From Otis tarda (lineage: Eukaryota > Chordata > Aves > Otidiformes > Otididae), in NCBI GenBank assembly GCA_026413225.1, contig CM048552.1, positions 47,817,001-47,881,000 of the forward strand: DNA of 64,000 bases, read 5' to 3'. Shown here piece after piece: positions 49,755-62,312 of the stretch (the stretch's first letter is position 1; every line of letters starts with the position of its first letter). The position numbers and the translations under genes are program-made. The notes beneath the pieces are model-generated. The model was not told the origin of the DNA. It saw only the letters and a list, made by a program, of their open reading frames with translations, and searched no databases.

Positions 49755-49990
49755 AAGGGAAGAAGGGAGGGAGAGAAGAAGAAAGAAGGAAAGAAAGAAA
49801 GAAGGAAAGAAGGAAAGAAAGAAAGAGAGAAAGAAAGAGACAAAGAAAGAAGGAAATAGACAAATAAAGAAAAAATAAAACAAAGAAAGGAAAGAAGAAG
49901 AAAGAAAGGAAGAGAAAGAAGGAGAAAGAAAGAAAGAAGGAAAGAAGGAAAAAGAAGGAAAGAAGGAAAGAAAGAAAAAGAAAAGAAGAA
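49755..49990. repeat. Polypurine (GAAA/GAAG)n microsatellite, 236 bp
   Basis: Almost pure A/G on the plus strand, made of GAAA, GAAG and GGAA units with a few C or T interruptions near 49840-49880. The long open frames over it on the minus strand (up to 124 codons of F, L and S) are low-complexity artefacts. A tract of this length could adopt triplex (H-DNA) structure and is expected to vary in length between individuals. Confidence 0.95.
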
Positions 49991-51511
49991 TAAAAGAGCA
50001 AGAAAAATATGCAAAAGTTTGTATCACTGGCATCCATTCTAGATGAAATAAGGATTGGTAGGTAAAGCTGAAATTTCATTTCCTAAGAGGGATGACTAGG
50101 GAGGAGTCTACATTCACTATGAAAGGTTTTTTTTCAAGGGAGAAAGAGAAAAGATCCAACGGCTAATGATATTTTTGTGGATTCTCCCTACAGCAAATAG
50201 GAGCTTCCTAGAAAGAGGATTAGAAAGGGGTTAATAGGAAGAGGTTATTTCAGATGACAATTCAGAAACTCTAAGGTGTTCTGAATTGCCCCCTGGAGTA
50301 GCTCATCTCTTTCCATTAACTAAGGAAAGAATGCAAGCAAGACTAGTCCAAACCTAGCCTCTGCATACAGTCACTCAGCACTGCTGTGCAGTGCACTAAT
50401 GCATACATTTGTATACAGTCTCTCTAACTTCTGGAACAGATCACACATTCAAAATGATCCAAGTTTTTATAGGAGGAGGATAGGATTTACTTTATATTCA
50501 CTTTCTAGGCCAAAAAGATTAGGGAAAAAAAAGTATCCTACAGAAATATTCAGACTCTCCTTCAAACAATACTGTCCTTCTAAAACATAATCAGAGTTGC
50601 TTACAGATTGCCAAAATTGCAAGTGCAGTCACAGTCTGCTATAGAATCCCATGTGGAAGCTGTGAACAGTTTTGCAGCCTTTCTGTTAGCTCTCAGTGGG
50701 GCCAGCTGACCAGAAACTCTTGGGCTGACATGGGAAGCTGGCAGGTGATCTCTCCCTCTGGCAATACTCTTCAGCGTGGGGTTTGCTCATGGCTGCTGAA
50801 GTAAAGGGATGGGTTCCTTGGTGTAATGTTTTCACCTATTTAGCCAGCAAAAGCAAACTTAGATTTATTAAAGTAGTACCAATGGAAATATAGCATCTCT
50901 GGTAGCCTAGCATAACATAATATCTATTCTTTGGACATTATGGGCATAAGTGGGGTTATCATGGATGCACTACTATTATCTCCTCCTCTTAACTTAGGAA
51001 GAACACTCATTTGGAAGCCTGGCATGTCTAGGTACCTGTATCTGAGATGACAAAGTTGTATTCTTACAGAATACAACCCAGTAGACAAATCTCATCCAGT
51101 TGCTTAAGGCTGAAGCCCAGCAGCACATCCCTTCTACAAATACAATATCCAGGTAGTCTCATCCATAAGTAGGATGTTATGACTTGAGACTGGTCAACCT
51201 GATACATCAGTTGGACCATTGACACAACTTCCACTCATCTGCACTAGCCTCCAGTGCTGGGCTAAGCCCGAAATACAAGCTCTCCCAATCTCAACATTCT
51301 TGGCTTTGTGAGTTCTTGGGAGCCATCCTTCTCAGAACTCAAAATAGCAGGAAAGCTTCAGGCACTCTGAAGTCTTTCAAAATATTATGGAAGCCCTGAG
51401 TGCAGGTGTTTCAAAAAAATAATGGGGATAATGGCTTTCCTATTTGTGGACTCAGGCCTGTTTTGTTTAAGATGGTCTCATACTTGTGGCATTATTCGTT
51501 GGTCCACACTC
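49991..51511. other. Unique non-coding DNA
   Basis: No gene is seen. Open frame 50399-50590 (63 codons) is unrecognised. Confidence 0.6.
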
Positions 51512-51592
51512 TCATCTGGTGTAAATCAGCTATATGCTTTTGAAATCAATGGAACTATGCCAAGTTATAGCAACAAAGAATCAGGCCCTTCA
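51512..51592 (+). repeat. Ancient amniote dispersed repeat fragment
   Basis: The words CTGGTGTAAATCAGC, then GAAATCAATGGAACTATGCC, then GAATCAGGCCCTT follow, in order, an old repeat common in birds and reptiles ('GTGTAAATCAGCATAGC / GAAGTCAATGGAGCTATGCC / GATCTGGCCC'). It is diverged, and I do not give a class name. Confidence 0.5.
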
Positions 51593-54222
51593 CTTTGTAA
51601 ATACATTTACAAAACTCATTTGTTAAAAACAAGGCACCTTAGAATTCTGAGAATTCCCAGCTGGATTTGGCAGAAATATAACAACTTACCTTGTCTGCTA
51701 TTAATCTGATTCACAGTCCAGTTAAGAGAGGGTGCCAAAAGAATCCCCAAACACAAAGGCCATTTAGCTTTTCTCTCACAGCTAAAGGTGTGTTCCTCCC
51801 TCCTGCTTCTTCTCAAATGGACGGGACATTCATCCTTGCCCCATCAAATTTATTCCCCATATTGTAAAATATGTAGCTTTACTACTATATTTTAAAATTA
51901 TGCAGTGTATTGATAGACCATTTCATGTCTGTAGTATTTCAAGAAATAGCACAGTCATGAGGGAGATCAACTAAAGGCCATACGTACTCGAATCCCAAAT
52001 GATCATCTGAAATGCTCAGCAACAACCCAACTATGAAAGTAGCTAAATAGGTGCTGTCTCTCCCATTTTGACATGACAATTCCCTGGGCATATTTAGCAG
52101 AATTGTTTTGTGAATATACTGTATTGTCTTTACCAAGGTAACTGAGCAGATGCCTCCTGGAATGGGTTTCCAAAAACTGGTTATAAGGAATACAGTAATG
52201 GACCAACCTTGTAGGTGTGTGCAACTAATGTGCTTTGCTAATCTTGGATTCTTCTCTAAATGAGTTTATTGATTCTTTTTTTTCCCCCTCTTTTTATTTC
52301 TCCTCTTGAAATACAATGGTAGGAAAGAGTTTGTTTCTGATGTAATTAAAATACTTGCAGAGGAAGTGAGAAGTTAAGGTTTAATTCTCTCTTCCACTTG
52401 AGGGAGACCACTCCTCTCAGTTTCCAGGAGAAGTATCTTCCTCCATTCTCTGAGCATAGGTTCATTGTTAGATCTAGTCAGAGGTCTATGCTTAAAAAGA
52501 CAGCATATATTTGCCAGGGAATTTAGGTGAATATTTCTGGTATTCCACAAAGTGTTTTCTTTCTAGGTGACTCATATGCACTACAAGATTATGCGATAAT
52601 CTTATCAACATTTCTAGTCAAAGTTTTAACTCTCGCATTTCTAAGTAACTACTGAGTAATCAGACAAGATTATTAACAAGATACTTACTCTGATCAGATT
52701 AAAAGTCCTACTGTTATCTTCTTTACTCTAAGAAGCCCATTAAAAAATGAATTATCAGCATTATCATTCTCAGTTAAACACATTTGACCCAAAATTTACG
52801 TCACTTTTTTTCTTCAGTTTCAATTTAAGTAACTGGAAATTCTTTCTAACTCTTCTTATCTGTCTAACTACTGTGAAATTCACATGTAGACTGATATATT
52901 CTCCATAATTACCATTGACAGCTCTCTGGTTGGTTGGGAATATAAGCAAACCTTTTGTCTTCTAGCCCAGCTAATCATGTACTGGAAAGTCTCAAAATAC
53001 ATTTAGACAACATTTTACTGTATTTTATGAGTGAGTGTTTTATTATTTTGGATAGCTTTTCTAAATATTAGCTACATGACTCTTACTTCCAGTCACAACC
53101 AGTCTCTCTCAACAGGACATCTGATAGTTGTATTATCGTTCTGGATACGACCTGACATACTAAAGCTGTCAGTTATCCATAAGATTATTTGCATATCCAG
53201 TCTACTGGGGACTAAAACGCATTATGATATTTTAATGACTCAGCTGTTCTGTACAGAAGCAAAGTAGATGATTTTTTCTTCTCTAACACATGTTGGAAAG
53301 GAACATACTTTAATGGTGTTTTAGAAGATTAGCCATATTCATTTGGAGCTAAGCTTATTACTAAGTCAATCTTTTAAATCCTGGCTTCTGTGCATTTGAT
53401 AACAACATAGGCCTAGCCCTTCAATATGAACAGTGCTCCTATTTAGACATACTGATGCACTTAAAGACATGTAGGTCTTTCAACATTTCACAATGTCTTA
53501 CACAATTAAAATATATATAGATTGACTTTATCTATAAATAATTTATTTAATCCTCAAATTAAAACAACACAGTCATCTTATTTACCTCCCCTAACTTCAA
53601 TAGCCAGACGTAAAGCATTGGATTGCATACAGAATCTATATGCAGCTTTTTGTAATGTATTATTCAAGAAGTCTGCCATTAGCTACAGTATGTATTGCAG
53701 TACCAGCTGCTGTTGCAACTTACATAGGGAACTGCCACTTCTCCGCTCTGTGATCAGGAGTATGTGCTGGATCAGTTTATGTAGTGAGGGAAAGATCTGG
53801 CTCCGAGCTTTGCTCAGATCTCATCTAGCAGGGCTGTCATAAGCTCAGAAATTCACTATGTGACAGGCATGTCAGCTGAAGTCCAAGGCTTTGTTTTCTT
53901 GTATGTATCATAGTCCTGCAGTTCAAACTGTCTAGCTCATGGAAGTGACAGAGAGCTGCGAACGTGTGTGTGAGAGAGAGATACATGCTACCAGACTGAG
54001 AATGGTGCCACTACATGAATGTTGTCTGTATAATAAACAGCACAAATGGAAAGGCTACAAATTTCTAAACCCTTGACATTAGCATCATATTCATATACTC
54101 CGTTTTAAAAAATCAGCCAGAAGCAAGTGGCCTGTGCTACATTATTTTATACAATGGCAGCTTAGTCATCCTAAAGGCTGAGCTCCTTGACCATTCCCAC
54201 TTCATAGCTCTTGGAACGCCTT

Positions 54223-54708
54223 TCATAATATGGTGAAGGCTAAAATATCACAAAGGGTAGAATAGTAGGACCCGTTAGCTATTGTTCCCTCCACAGTAAT
54301 TTTAGAAACAGTTTGGACAATGGATACAGCATTTTGAATGACCCACTTAAATCTAACAGCACTTGTCTCAAATGGACACGTTGCATGTTTTGAATCTTCG
54401 AGGAGGCACATACATTCCTTCCTATGGAAGAGGAAGAGTATAAATGGCTCTTTACAGCTGTTTACATCTCTGATGAGATGGTGAGCTGTGCTATATGAGG
54501 GTAAGAGATCAGCAGTGGATGAAGATGAAAGCACTTTTGCAGCAAGATCAAAGATAGGAATGACTGCTTGGAAGTGAGAGAGAGCAGAGACAGCGGAAGA
54601 ACAGAGAAGAAGAAACTCTTCTGTCTCAGACAGAACAAGCTCAAGTAGACCGATAGCAGGAGTCCAGAGGATTAAAGGTCCATAGAAGGGAGGTCTGTGG
54701 CAATGCAT
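54223..54708 (-). other. Unidentified 161-codon open frame
   Basis: The frame starts MHCHRPPFYGPL and ends ...GSYYSTLCDILAFTIL. It has several serine/leucine-rich stretches, including a 'AAKVLSSSSTADLLPSYS' segment. No signal peptide, catalytic motif or known domain is visible. A second open stretch in another frame (54672-54890, 72 codons) lies directly upstream on the same strand, and further partial openness continues to about 55380. This could be chance, a non-coding transcript or an old decayed coding sequence of unknown origin. No function is proposed. Confidence 0.2.
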
Positions 54709-57550
54709 TTATACTCCTCAGAAGTTTCAGAAGATAAAAGAAAGTCCATCCCATTGCAAAGAAGAAAGGATGAGGCAAGAGGAGAACATTTAAGGTCCTG
54801 ACTCTGATGTGGAAAAGGACAATATGCATAGATTTCATATTTTTCTAACACCAAACCAACTGGAACATCCACTAGGCTGAGTAGGACCATTACCTGATAA
54901 CGTTAAGATGCCTTTTTCCAAAGGCATACAACTTGGCATCATCCCAGCAGAATTTCTTAAGACCAGAGCATGACAAGACTATGCCACAGGACTTGTTGAA
55001 AGAATGATAACCTTGTCTCACATTGTCAAAGGGCACTAGATCTGGGATTTAGAGAGCTTCATAACGCCAAACTTCATAGGTTCCACATATCCAGCTGGAC
55101 CAGATCAGTTCTTCTCCTTGCACCTAACATACAGGAGACATTCTCACAGATTAACTGAATAAGTAACTCCACAGGTGCCCATGCCCATGTGGGCCTTGGC
55201 CTGCAGTCAGAATGGCAGTGATCCTGGCAGAGGCTTCCTGAGCTAAAGAAATGGCTCTTGTAACAGGCAGGAAGAGACAGTAAAGGTCCATCAGATTTTT
55301 CTGTACTCTCTCAATGGACAATTTTTCTTGATGGGTTTCATAGATACTCCACTTCCCACTTATTAAAACTCATAATTCATTATTATGAAAACTGAGGAGA
55401 AACAACTCTTATTTTTATTAGCTGCTCTTTGGCCACAAGTTACTGTTGTAGGTGAAACTTTATTCCTCAGCTGCCTTGAAAGGCCAAGCAGGAGCATTTC
55501 CTCTGTGCATATGCCATGACTTCCTCTGAGCAATCTCCCCAGACCGTAGCCTGAAGAGGGCCTCTGGGCACATAAATCTCAAAGGCTTTGAGAGAGTCCA
55601 GATGGCCTCAGTAAGAAAGGGTGGCTTCTCTTGATGTATTCTCATTGCACTTTGACTAATGTGTCCTGGCCAGTAAGAAGGCCTGCCCTAGATGTAAACA
55701 TTCTCTCTACTTTTTTTTTTCTGCTAGTTTTCCAAGAGGCCAGTCAGTCCTTAAAGTTCTGCTAAAAATATTTTCATATTTTACAATACAAAAATATTTC
55801 TGCACTTCAAAACACCATGTCTGTTCTCTTGACTTCAGAGAACTTTTAGATCCTTCCCTTCCACCTCTCCTCCCACTCTCGGTGGAGTACAAGAGCCACT
55901 GACCTGTGCCTTGATCTGGGCAAAGAGGAGCTCTTTTCCAGCTGGGGAGCATTTCATATGACCCTCAAGTCATGTACTTAAGAGAACAAGGACAGTGCAG
56001 AGATATGTGAGTCTGGGCAATAAACACCAAGGGACAGAAGGCTAGAGAGCCCTCACAAGCCTTTGGTACCATGGCAACCAAATAGTAAAAAATTCATAAG
56101 AAAGTATGTGGGATGCTATATTTGAGTCACTTACTTACAAACAAGAGATGCTTTTTGATAAAAAAAAAGAACAAGGAAGACCTGAGTGGGCTGAGCAGCC
56201 TTAAAAAATTGTGATGGCAACAGAGGGAAAGCCTCTGCAGGCAAACAAGGTAGAGACGAGAAAGGAAAAACTGTGTTAGAATGAGAAAGCAGAGTCATTT
56301 GGGAAGAGTGTGGACGATTACAGGGAGTGCATGGTGCACATACGTGCGGGAGAGTCTGGGATGAATGCTGAATGCTACAACACTCACAGAAGCCCCAAGG
56401 AAAACATGGAGTGAGCAAGGCCATACCAGGCTGGAGGGAATTTGTGGGTCTGCTGGATTGCAGGGATGGAGCAGCAGAACATAGTAGTGGTCATACAGAG
56501 CAGCTCAGGTGTGGAGATAGTGATGGATGGACACATGTAATTCTGCACCGTGGGTAAAGTGCAAAACCTTATTTCAAATTTCCGTTTTTTGGCATACTTT
56601 TGGTTGCTCATCTGAGAAAGGAACAAAATATGTCATATGAAAGCTATGTTATTTTATTATTACAAACCCTGTCTTATGTTAACACGGGAATCCCTTTAAA
56701 GTGAATTAGGGTGGATATTTGCTTCAGAGCTATCTAGTTATCTCTATCTAGGATCTTTTAACATTGTCTGAGACTAATAGCAGGGATGATATAAAAATTT
56801 TATATTAAAATTTTTAAACTAAGTTTTAAATTTGAAGACGGTAGTTTTCACATATTTAAATGTATTTATTACACTGACTCTTAAAATAAATAGTTCATTT
56901 TTGTGACACTTGTAGCATCTGTTTTTTCAGTCACAATACTTTGTAAGCCTTTTAAAAAATTACATTCGGGAAAAACTTCTTCAGATTAGGTATGAAGGTC
57001 TTTGGTATGTAAGTATTTATTTGCTGGACAGATGTTCTGTGCCAGTCTTTGCTTATCTTTCCTGTTTGATGAAAACCAACATTATTGGTTTTTGTTTTAA
57101 AATATATATGCAGATGTCATGTGTGTCCTGTTCTTACAAGCTCTTCAAAGAAATTTCTAAAATACTATTTTCATCTCAGTAGCAAAGTACACTATGCTTG
57201 TTGGGCAGCAGGGATGACAACTAGAGTCCTTTTCTTAGGACCATTGTCACTGAAGAGCATTCCCAGAGTGGTTTCGCGTAAGGTGCGTACATTTAGAAAG
57301 AAACTTCCTAAACTTACTATATTATCTTGACCATACATCTGCAAAATGAGAAGTAATAGGTTGTTTCTGATTATGACAATTCCAGTAATATCAACTGGAA
57401 TACTGCCATGTACAATGGAAGTAAAATGTATAGGGTTTTGAAATTAATTCTATTTTTAGTAATAAAAATATGGGATAGTAAAGTATGCCAGTAATAAAGG
57501 AAAATTTAAATTAAATATAATGCAAGTACCAGTGATGGCACTTTTGTTAT

Positions 57551-57584
57551 ACTGCATTGATGAACTAACTGCATTGATAGACTA
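57551..57584. repeat. 17-bp tandem duplication, two copies
   Basis: ACTGCATTGATGAACTA is followed directly by ACTGCATTGATAGACTA, with two mismatches. It lies in otherwise unique DNA. Confidence 0.8.
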
Positions 57585-60500
57585 ACACTGCACTCAATTA
57601 CATTGGTGTTCATCACAATCAAGCTGAGGTGTAACTCATGAAATAAATTATCTTTCGGTAGAAATCAAATTATATTAGCAACTAACCAGAAGAATATCTT
57701 TCTTTTTTTTTCTCAGACATCTGCATTAGCGTCTTTAAAATCAGCTTGTTCAGCTTAAATGAAAGAATGCTTTTACTACTTTTGTACCATTTCATGAAAT
57801 GCACTGGGGAACTGAACACTGTCAGCCTGGACCAGGCCTTGCTTTTAAGCTCCCCATGTCAGTAAGCATAGAATGCTGTGAGGTCAGGCAACACGCTTAA
57901 ATGAGCTTTTGTCTCAAACCAGGCTACAAAAAAACCAAACAAAAGTAGTATTTATTTTCCCAATAGAAATATATGACTCTGTTTGCAAACATTCAGAAAT
58001 AAAAGTAAGTAATGTATATCTACCTAGCATTTTAGCTTTAAGGTCCTTTCCACCCTGCAGAGGTCAGCTGGGAGGCTGACAGATGCTTCACAGCCTTCCC
58101 GTCTGAAGCCTGTTTCGTAAGCAACCCCACTTTGTCCGACTGCATTCATGGAAGTAGATCCTGTATTTGCTGTTCCTGCTTCACAAATATCATAATTCTC
58201 CTGCTGAGGTTTAACAGAATTAAAGTTCCCTCTGAAAGACTCAGGATTTCGGGCAAAGTTTCAACTTTCCTGCCACCAGAAAAGTATCTGTTTTATCTAA
58301 CCTGGAAAAGTTAATGTCTCTTGGGTATGATCCAGGGCTAACCTTATTTTTCCATACTGCAAATGAAGGATTATTTTGAAGGTGAACTGAGCAAGTAGCT
58401 AAGTCATTCAGTGTAGGGCAAAAGCATTTCCTACTTCCTAAGTCAATGAACGGTAACTCTTCACATTGACTCTGATATTTTCAAGAAACTTAAAACTGGA
58501 CAACCACACGTTATACTGACTAATACTGTGCTAATACTACAGCTTTTTTCTGACTTGACAGAAAAGCAGTTTCAACAGATGTGATATTGATGGATCACTT
58601 TAAATGGCTGTGATTTCAAATGTGGGTTTTCTGAGCAATACTGTAACATCACACGGTGACAAGCTATGTTAATAAAGTGAGTTTCTACTGTGAAATAATT
58701 TGTGCCTCATTCTTCATTTCTGCTTGCCTGTATGGAACTTTTAAAAGTTATGGTTCAATTCTCACTGCAGGCTATGAGAGACACTTTCTGTAACTGTCAG
58801 TGAATTTTTGAAAGAAGTATCGATAAAGCATGTGGATTACTGCCCTGGATCTTCATAGCAAACTTTAGCCTAGTTTAAGCTATGCCTCTGTGAAAAAGAA
58901 AGGACCATAACATATGAGCAGGTAATATTTGTAAACATTTTGGTTATGCAAAAAAAAAGACATAATTTGTTTAATTTAAAAGTATCAACTTGAGTTAGAA
59001 CTGTTTCTGCCTTCACAGACAATTGATCTCCACATCCATCACAGTGTGCCTGAGTACTTGGCTACAGTCCTGGGATTAGCAGTTTATGCATAAATATGTT
59101 GCATAGAAATGAGAAGTGGCAACATATGCAAAACTTGCATCTACTTTTCCATCTGCTTTTCTCCTATTTTGTGTCTTTTTCCTTCCTTACAAGGTCCTAG
59201 CAGATTTTACAGAACTTCAGGCAGGAAATAATTTGCATACGCAAGTGCAAACAGAATGACATTGGAGAGAGCGCGCCGCAATTTGATTATCTCTCTTAGT
59301 TAAATGCTGAAAAAATCTGTGATCTGCGGGGATTACTCAGAATGTCTTAGGAGGCTGTAAAAACCTATACCCTGATAAAAGTCACTTTGAATATATCATC
59401 TAACCTTCCTGTGTGAAAAGATGTTTTTCTCTCCCATCCCCCTGCTAAATTCTGGCAAGCTCTTTATATTATCTAAAGTCACTAGCATTTCTGCAGCTTC
59501 TGGAGACGATCTACAGAATCCCAAGGAATCTACATTAGCATCCCTGGGGTTTGGCTAGGTTTTGTGTTCCTTGCAGACTGCTCTGGGGATTGTATACACT
59601 TCATGCCAGTGTGTTGATGGATGTTTTGTGATGCTATATAAATATTTTCTTACTTTTTGCATTATATGAAACATTACAGGTGGAGAATAAGTATTCCACA
59701 TCTCAGCTAGGGTGATTGTGACAGACATTATCAGAAAGGCCAAGTTAAAAAGACTGCTTACATTTGAAATTCACTTCCATTTAGGACACTAAAAAAATGC
59801 TGAGCATGCCACATCCACTTATTCTTTGTTTATATACTTTGTGGCTGTGCCACTTTCCCTAAATATTCCATTATGAAAGCGTATGAATGTACTCAGAGAA
59901 ATTAGTATCACACTACAGGACACAGCTTTGTTCTGGCTCATTTGCTGTAGGGTGCCTGGTGTAATAATTTTGAAGTTAAAAAAGGCACTAGGTTCTATTT
60001 CTGTAGAGCCACAAGAACGGGATTTTATAGAGAGCTATTCCCAAGGGCAAGCCTGTGGGAAAAGTTGTAATAAACTGGCTCCCACCATTGTATTGTCCAG
60101 AAGACCAAAAAAAAAGCAAACAAATAAGTCTCTTCCTTTCTTTTTAAAGAAACATGTATCATTGTAATTTTGTTGTTTAATCTCTATGTATTATGAGTAA
60201 TGTACATGAATAAAATAATCCAAACCTTAATGCAGGCAGTTGCAGCATGGCCAAAAATGAGATTGCTTTTTCCAAAGACAAATGATACAACACCGTCCCA
60301 ATTCATTGTGAAGAGGCCAACAATCTTTGCCCCTTTAAAAATATTTTTGACTGGCCTTCTAGTACTTCTTTTAATGAAGCAGTTCTAATTCAAGATGCCC
60401 ACTTAATAACACATCATTCAAAGCTAATGACATTTTGTATTGCAGTAGAATTTTTTATATCAGGATTTTGAATCAGCTTACAAGTACTCGCGAAAGGAGA

Positions 60501-61077
60501 CTGAGAGATTGTATATTAAATAGATGTGGGTGGAAGAAAAAAGGAAATCATGTCTTTCCTTAACTTCTAGTTGTGATTATTAGGGCTGGTGACAAGAAAT
60601 CTATTTTATAAAGGTTTTAGATTATTTCAGGATACATATACAAAATGCAGATTGTCTCTTTTACTAGAAAATCATGCAGGAGAAGAAAGACAAAGAAAAA
60701 AATGGCATTTTTTTCACAGACCACTTTCTTCTTATCTCTGTCTTTGCTCATTTTTTAAAATAAATGCATTAAAACACCACCACCAGAGCCCATGCAGCTA
60801 TGAAACTTAGAAAGACTTAAAGCTCCTTTTGAGAAGGATTGCCTGCACTAGGACAAATGCCAGGCTATTAAAAAGATGTCAAAACTACAGTCTATGCCGG
60901 GGAAAACAATGATAGAAAACATGGCACAAAGTAAAGATGATCCCCTAGGCACAAATACTAGTTCACTCCTGTGGAGCAAGCACAGACCTCGGCAGAGGTG
61001 GGACGTGGGTCAGAGGGATGTGATTTACCCAGCCAAGAGCTCTGGAGACTGAGGAGGAGCTGGCGTTGTGTGCCTTT

Positions 61078-61156
61078 ACCACGTAGTCTAAGGGCTCGTG
61101 CAAATAGGAAAGATCCTGCCCAGCCTCAAACGCTGACAATCTAAGCTTTTACAAGA
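61078..61156 (+). repeat. Ancient amniote dispersed repeat fragment
   Basis: The words CACGTAGTCTAAGGG, AAGATCCTGCCCAGCC and CGCTGACAATCTAAGC follow the same consensus series as the fragments at 13147-13245 and 18225-18320 (the 'CAGTCCCTGCCC...GAGCTTACAATCTAAG' end). It is short and diverged. Confidence 0.4.
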
Positions 61157-61718
61157 AGGACTAAGCTGAGATCAAAGGATATTTAGAGGATCTCAGGAGC
61201 CTGGATGCAGCATCATCCCTTCTTTATGCAAGAATTGAGATAAGAAATCTTGTCCAGGAGTATGATTTAGGGACCCAGGCCATAATTCCAGTGCTCTCTT
61301 GAAAGCCAGCTGGCTTGGGAGCCCTTGGCTCATACACAGAAGCCTTCTGAAGGTGCTGAACCAGGCTGGGGTATGGATAATGGTGGCTTTTTTTCATCTC
61401 CTTTGTGCCCAAATCCTCTTGGATATTTTTTACTCCTTACTAGGGAGTAAAAATCATAGCTGAATAAGACTACGCTGAGTTAAAAAAATCACCTTCCTCA
61501 TTACCATCCAATAATTATTCATTAAAAACTGTTTTCCTATTTAAAGGGAAAACTGTTTTTTCATATTCTGTTTGGGCCATCTCAGAAGACTGCTCTTTAT
61601 GAAAAGTTCCCTCAAGCAAAGCAAAACAGTACACAGTAGAAGCCTTTCTGCAAAGTTTGGGGTTTTTTCTATATAAATATAATGTTAAAAATAGAAACAT
61701 AAACAGGAATTGTGACAG

Positions 61719-62312
61719 ATGATGCAGGCTGTGTTACACAACACCAGGTTTTGGCAAGGTGAGAGACAAGTACACAGATATTCTCTGGAATTTGGACATG
61801 TTACCTGCAGTTCAGAACAAGCAGCCAGCCATCAGGGAAGACAAGCTGACAGTAACTTCGTTCTGGTTTCTCCTCAGGTCCCCTCTTCTTTAGCACATAG
61901 TAAATATGGTAGTTCTCTCCTAAATTCTTGTTTGGAACAAACTAGTCGGTTTTCTCTCTGTGACGTAGCTCAGGAAGTGCTTTGCTCCAGTAATGATTTC
62001 TCAAAGTTGCTCTGGACAAGATCTGAGTCTCCCTGCTCTTTAAGAATGCCCCAGAACTCTCCTCACCTTTACTCCATACCTCAAAGTATGCAATGTCTAC
62101 CATCAACACGCCCCCATCCCACTGGGCTCTGCAGCATTCTCTGTGTTATTTTAGGCACTTTCAGCAGAAAAAATCACAAAATTATACATCTTTCATGGTT
62201 CAGATGGGTACCATGTAAGATTCAGAGGACATTCAGAGAAGGGCTTTGTGCCAAGTGTTACTCAGCGTGCACACAGCTTGTGTGCTTCAAAGAGCATCGC
62301 CATCGACAGTGA
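61719..62312 (+). other. Unidentified 197-codon open frame, longest in the window
   Basis: It begins MMQAVLHNTRFWQGERQ and ends ...CFKEHRHRQ. It is rich in Ser, Cys, His and Arg, with no visible signal peptide, transmembrane segment, zinc-binding pattern or other family signature. The surrounding DNA is moderately GC-rich for this window, which lengthens chance frames. No promoter, splice context or neighbouring exon is evident. It is most likely a chance frame, and I propose no function. Confidence 0.2.

Larger units (their letters stand above)
51593..61718. other. Unique non-coding DNA, 10 kb, almost repeat-free
   Basis: No gene is recognised. Items seen are a short GTGTGTGTGAGAGAGAGA run near 53966-53982, an unidentified 161-codon minus-strand open frame (54223-54708, listed separately), a 17-bp tandem duplication (57551-57584), a CpG-bearing GAGAGCGCGCCGC at about 59268-59280 and an ancient repeat at 61078-61156. 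The lack of young repeats over 10 kb is compatible with selective constraint or chance. Confidence 0.55.

Noticed and set aside
49705-50079. Minus-strand open frames of 92-124 codons rich in Phe, Leu and Ser
   Set aside because: They are translations of the purine microsatellite and are low-complexity artefacts.
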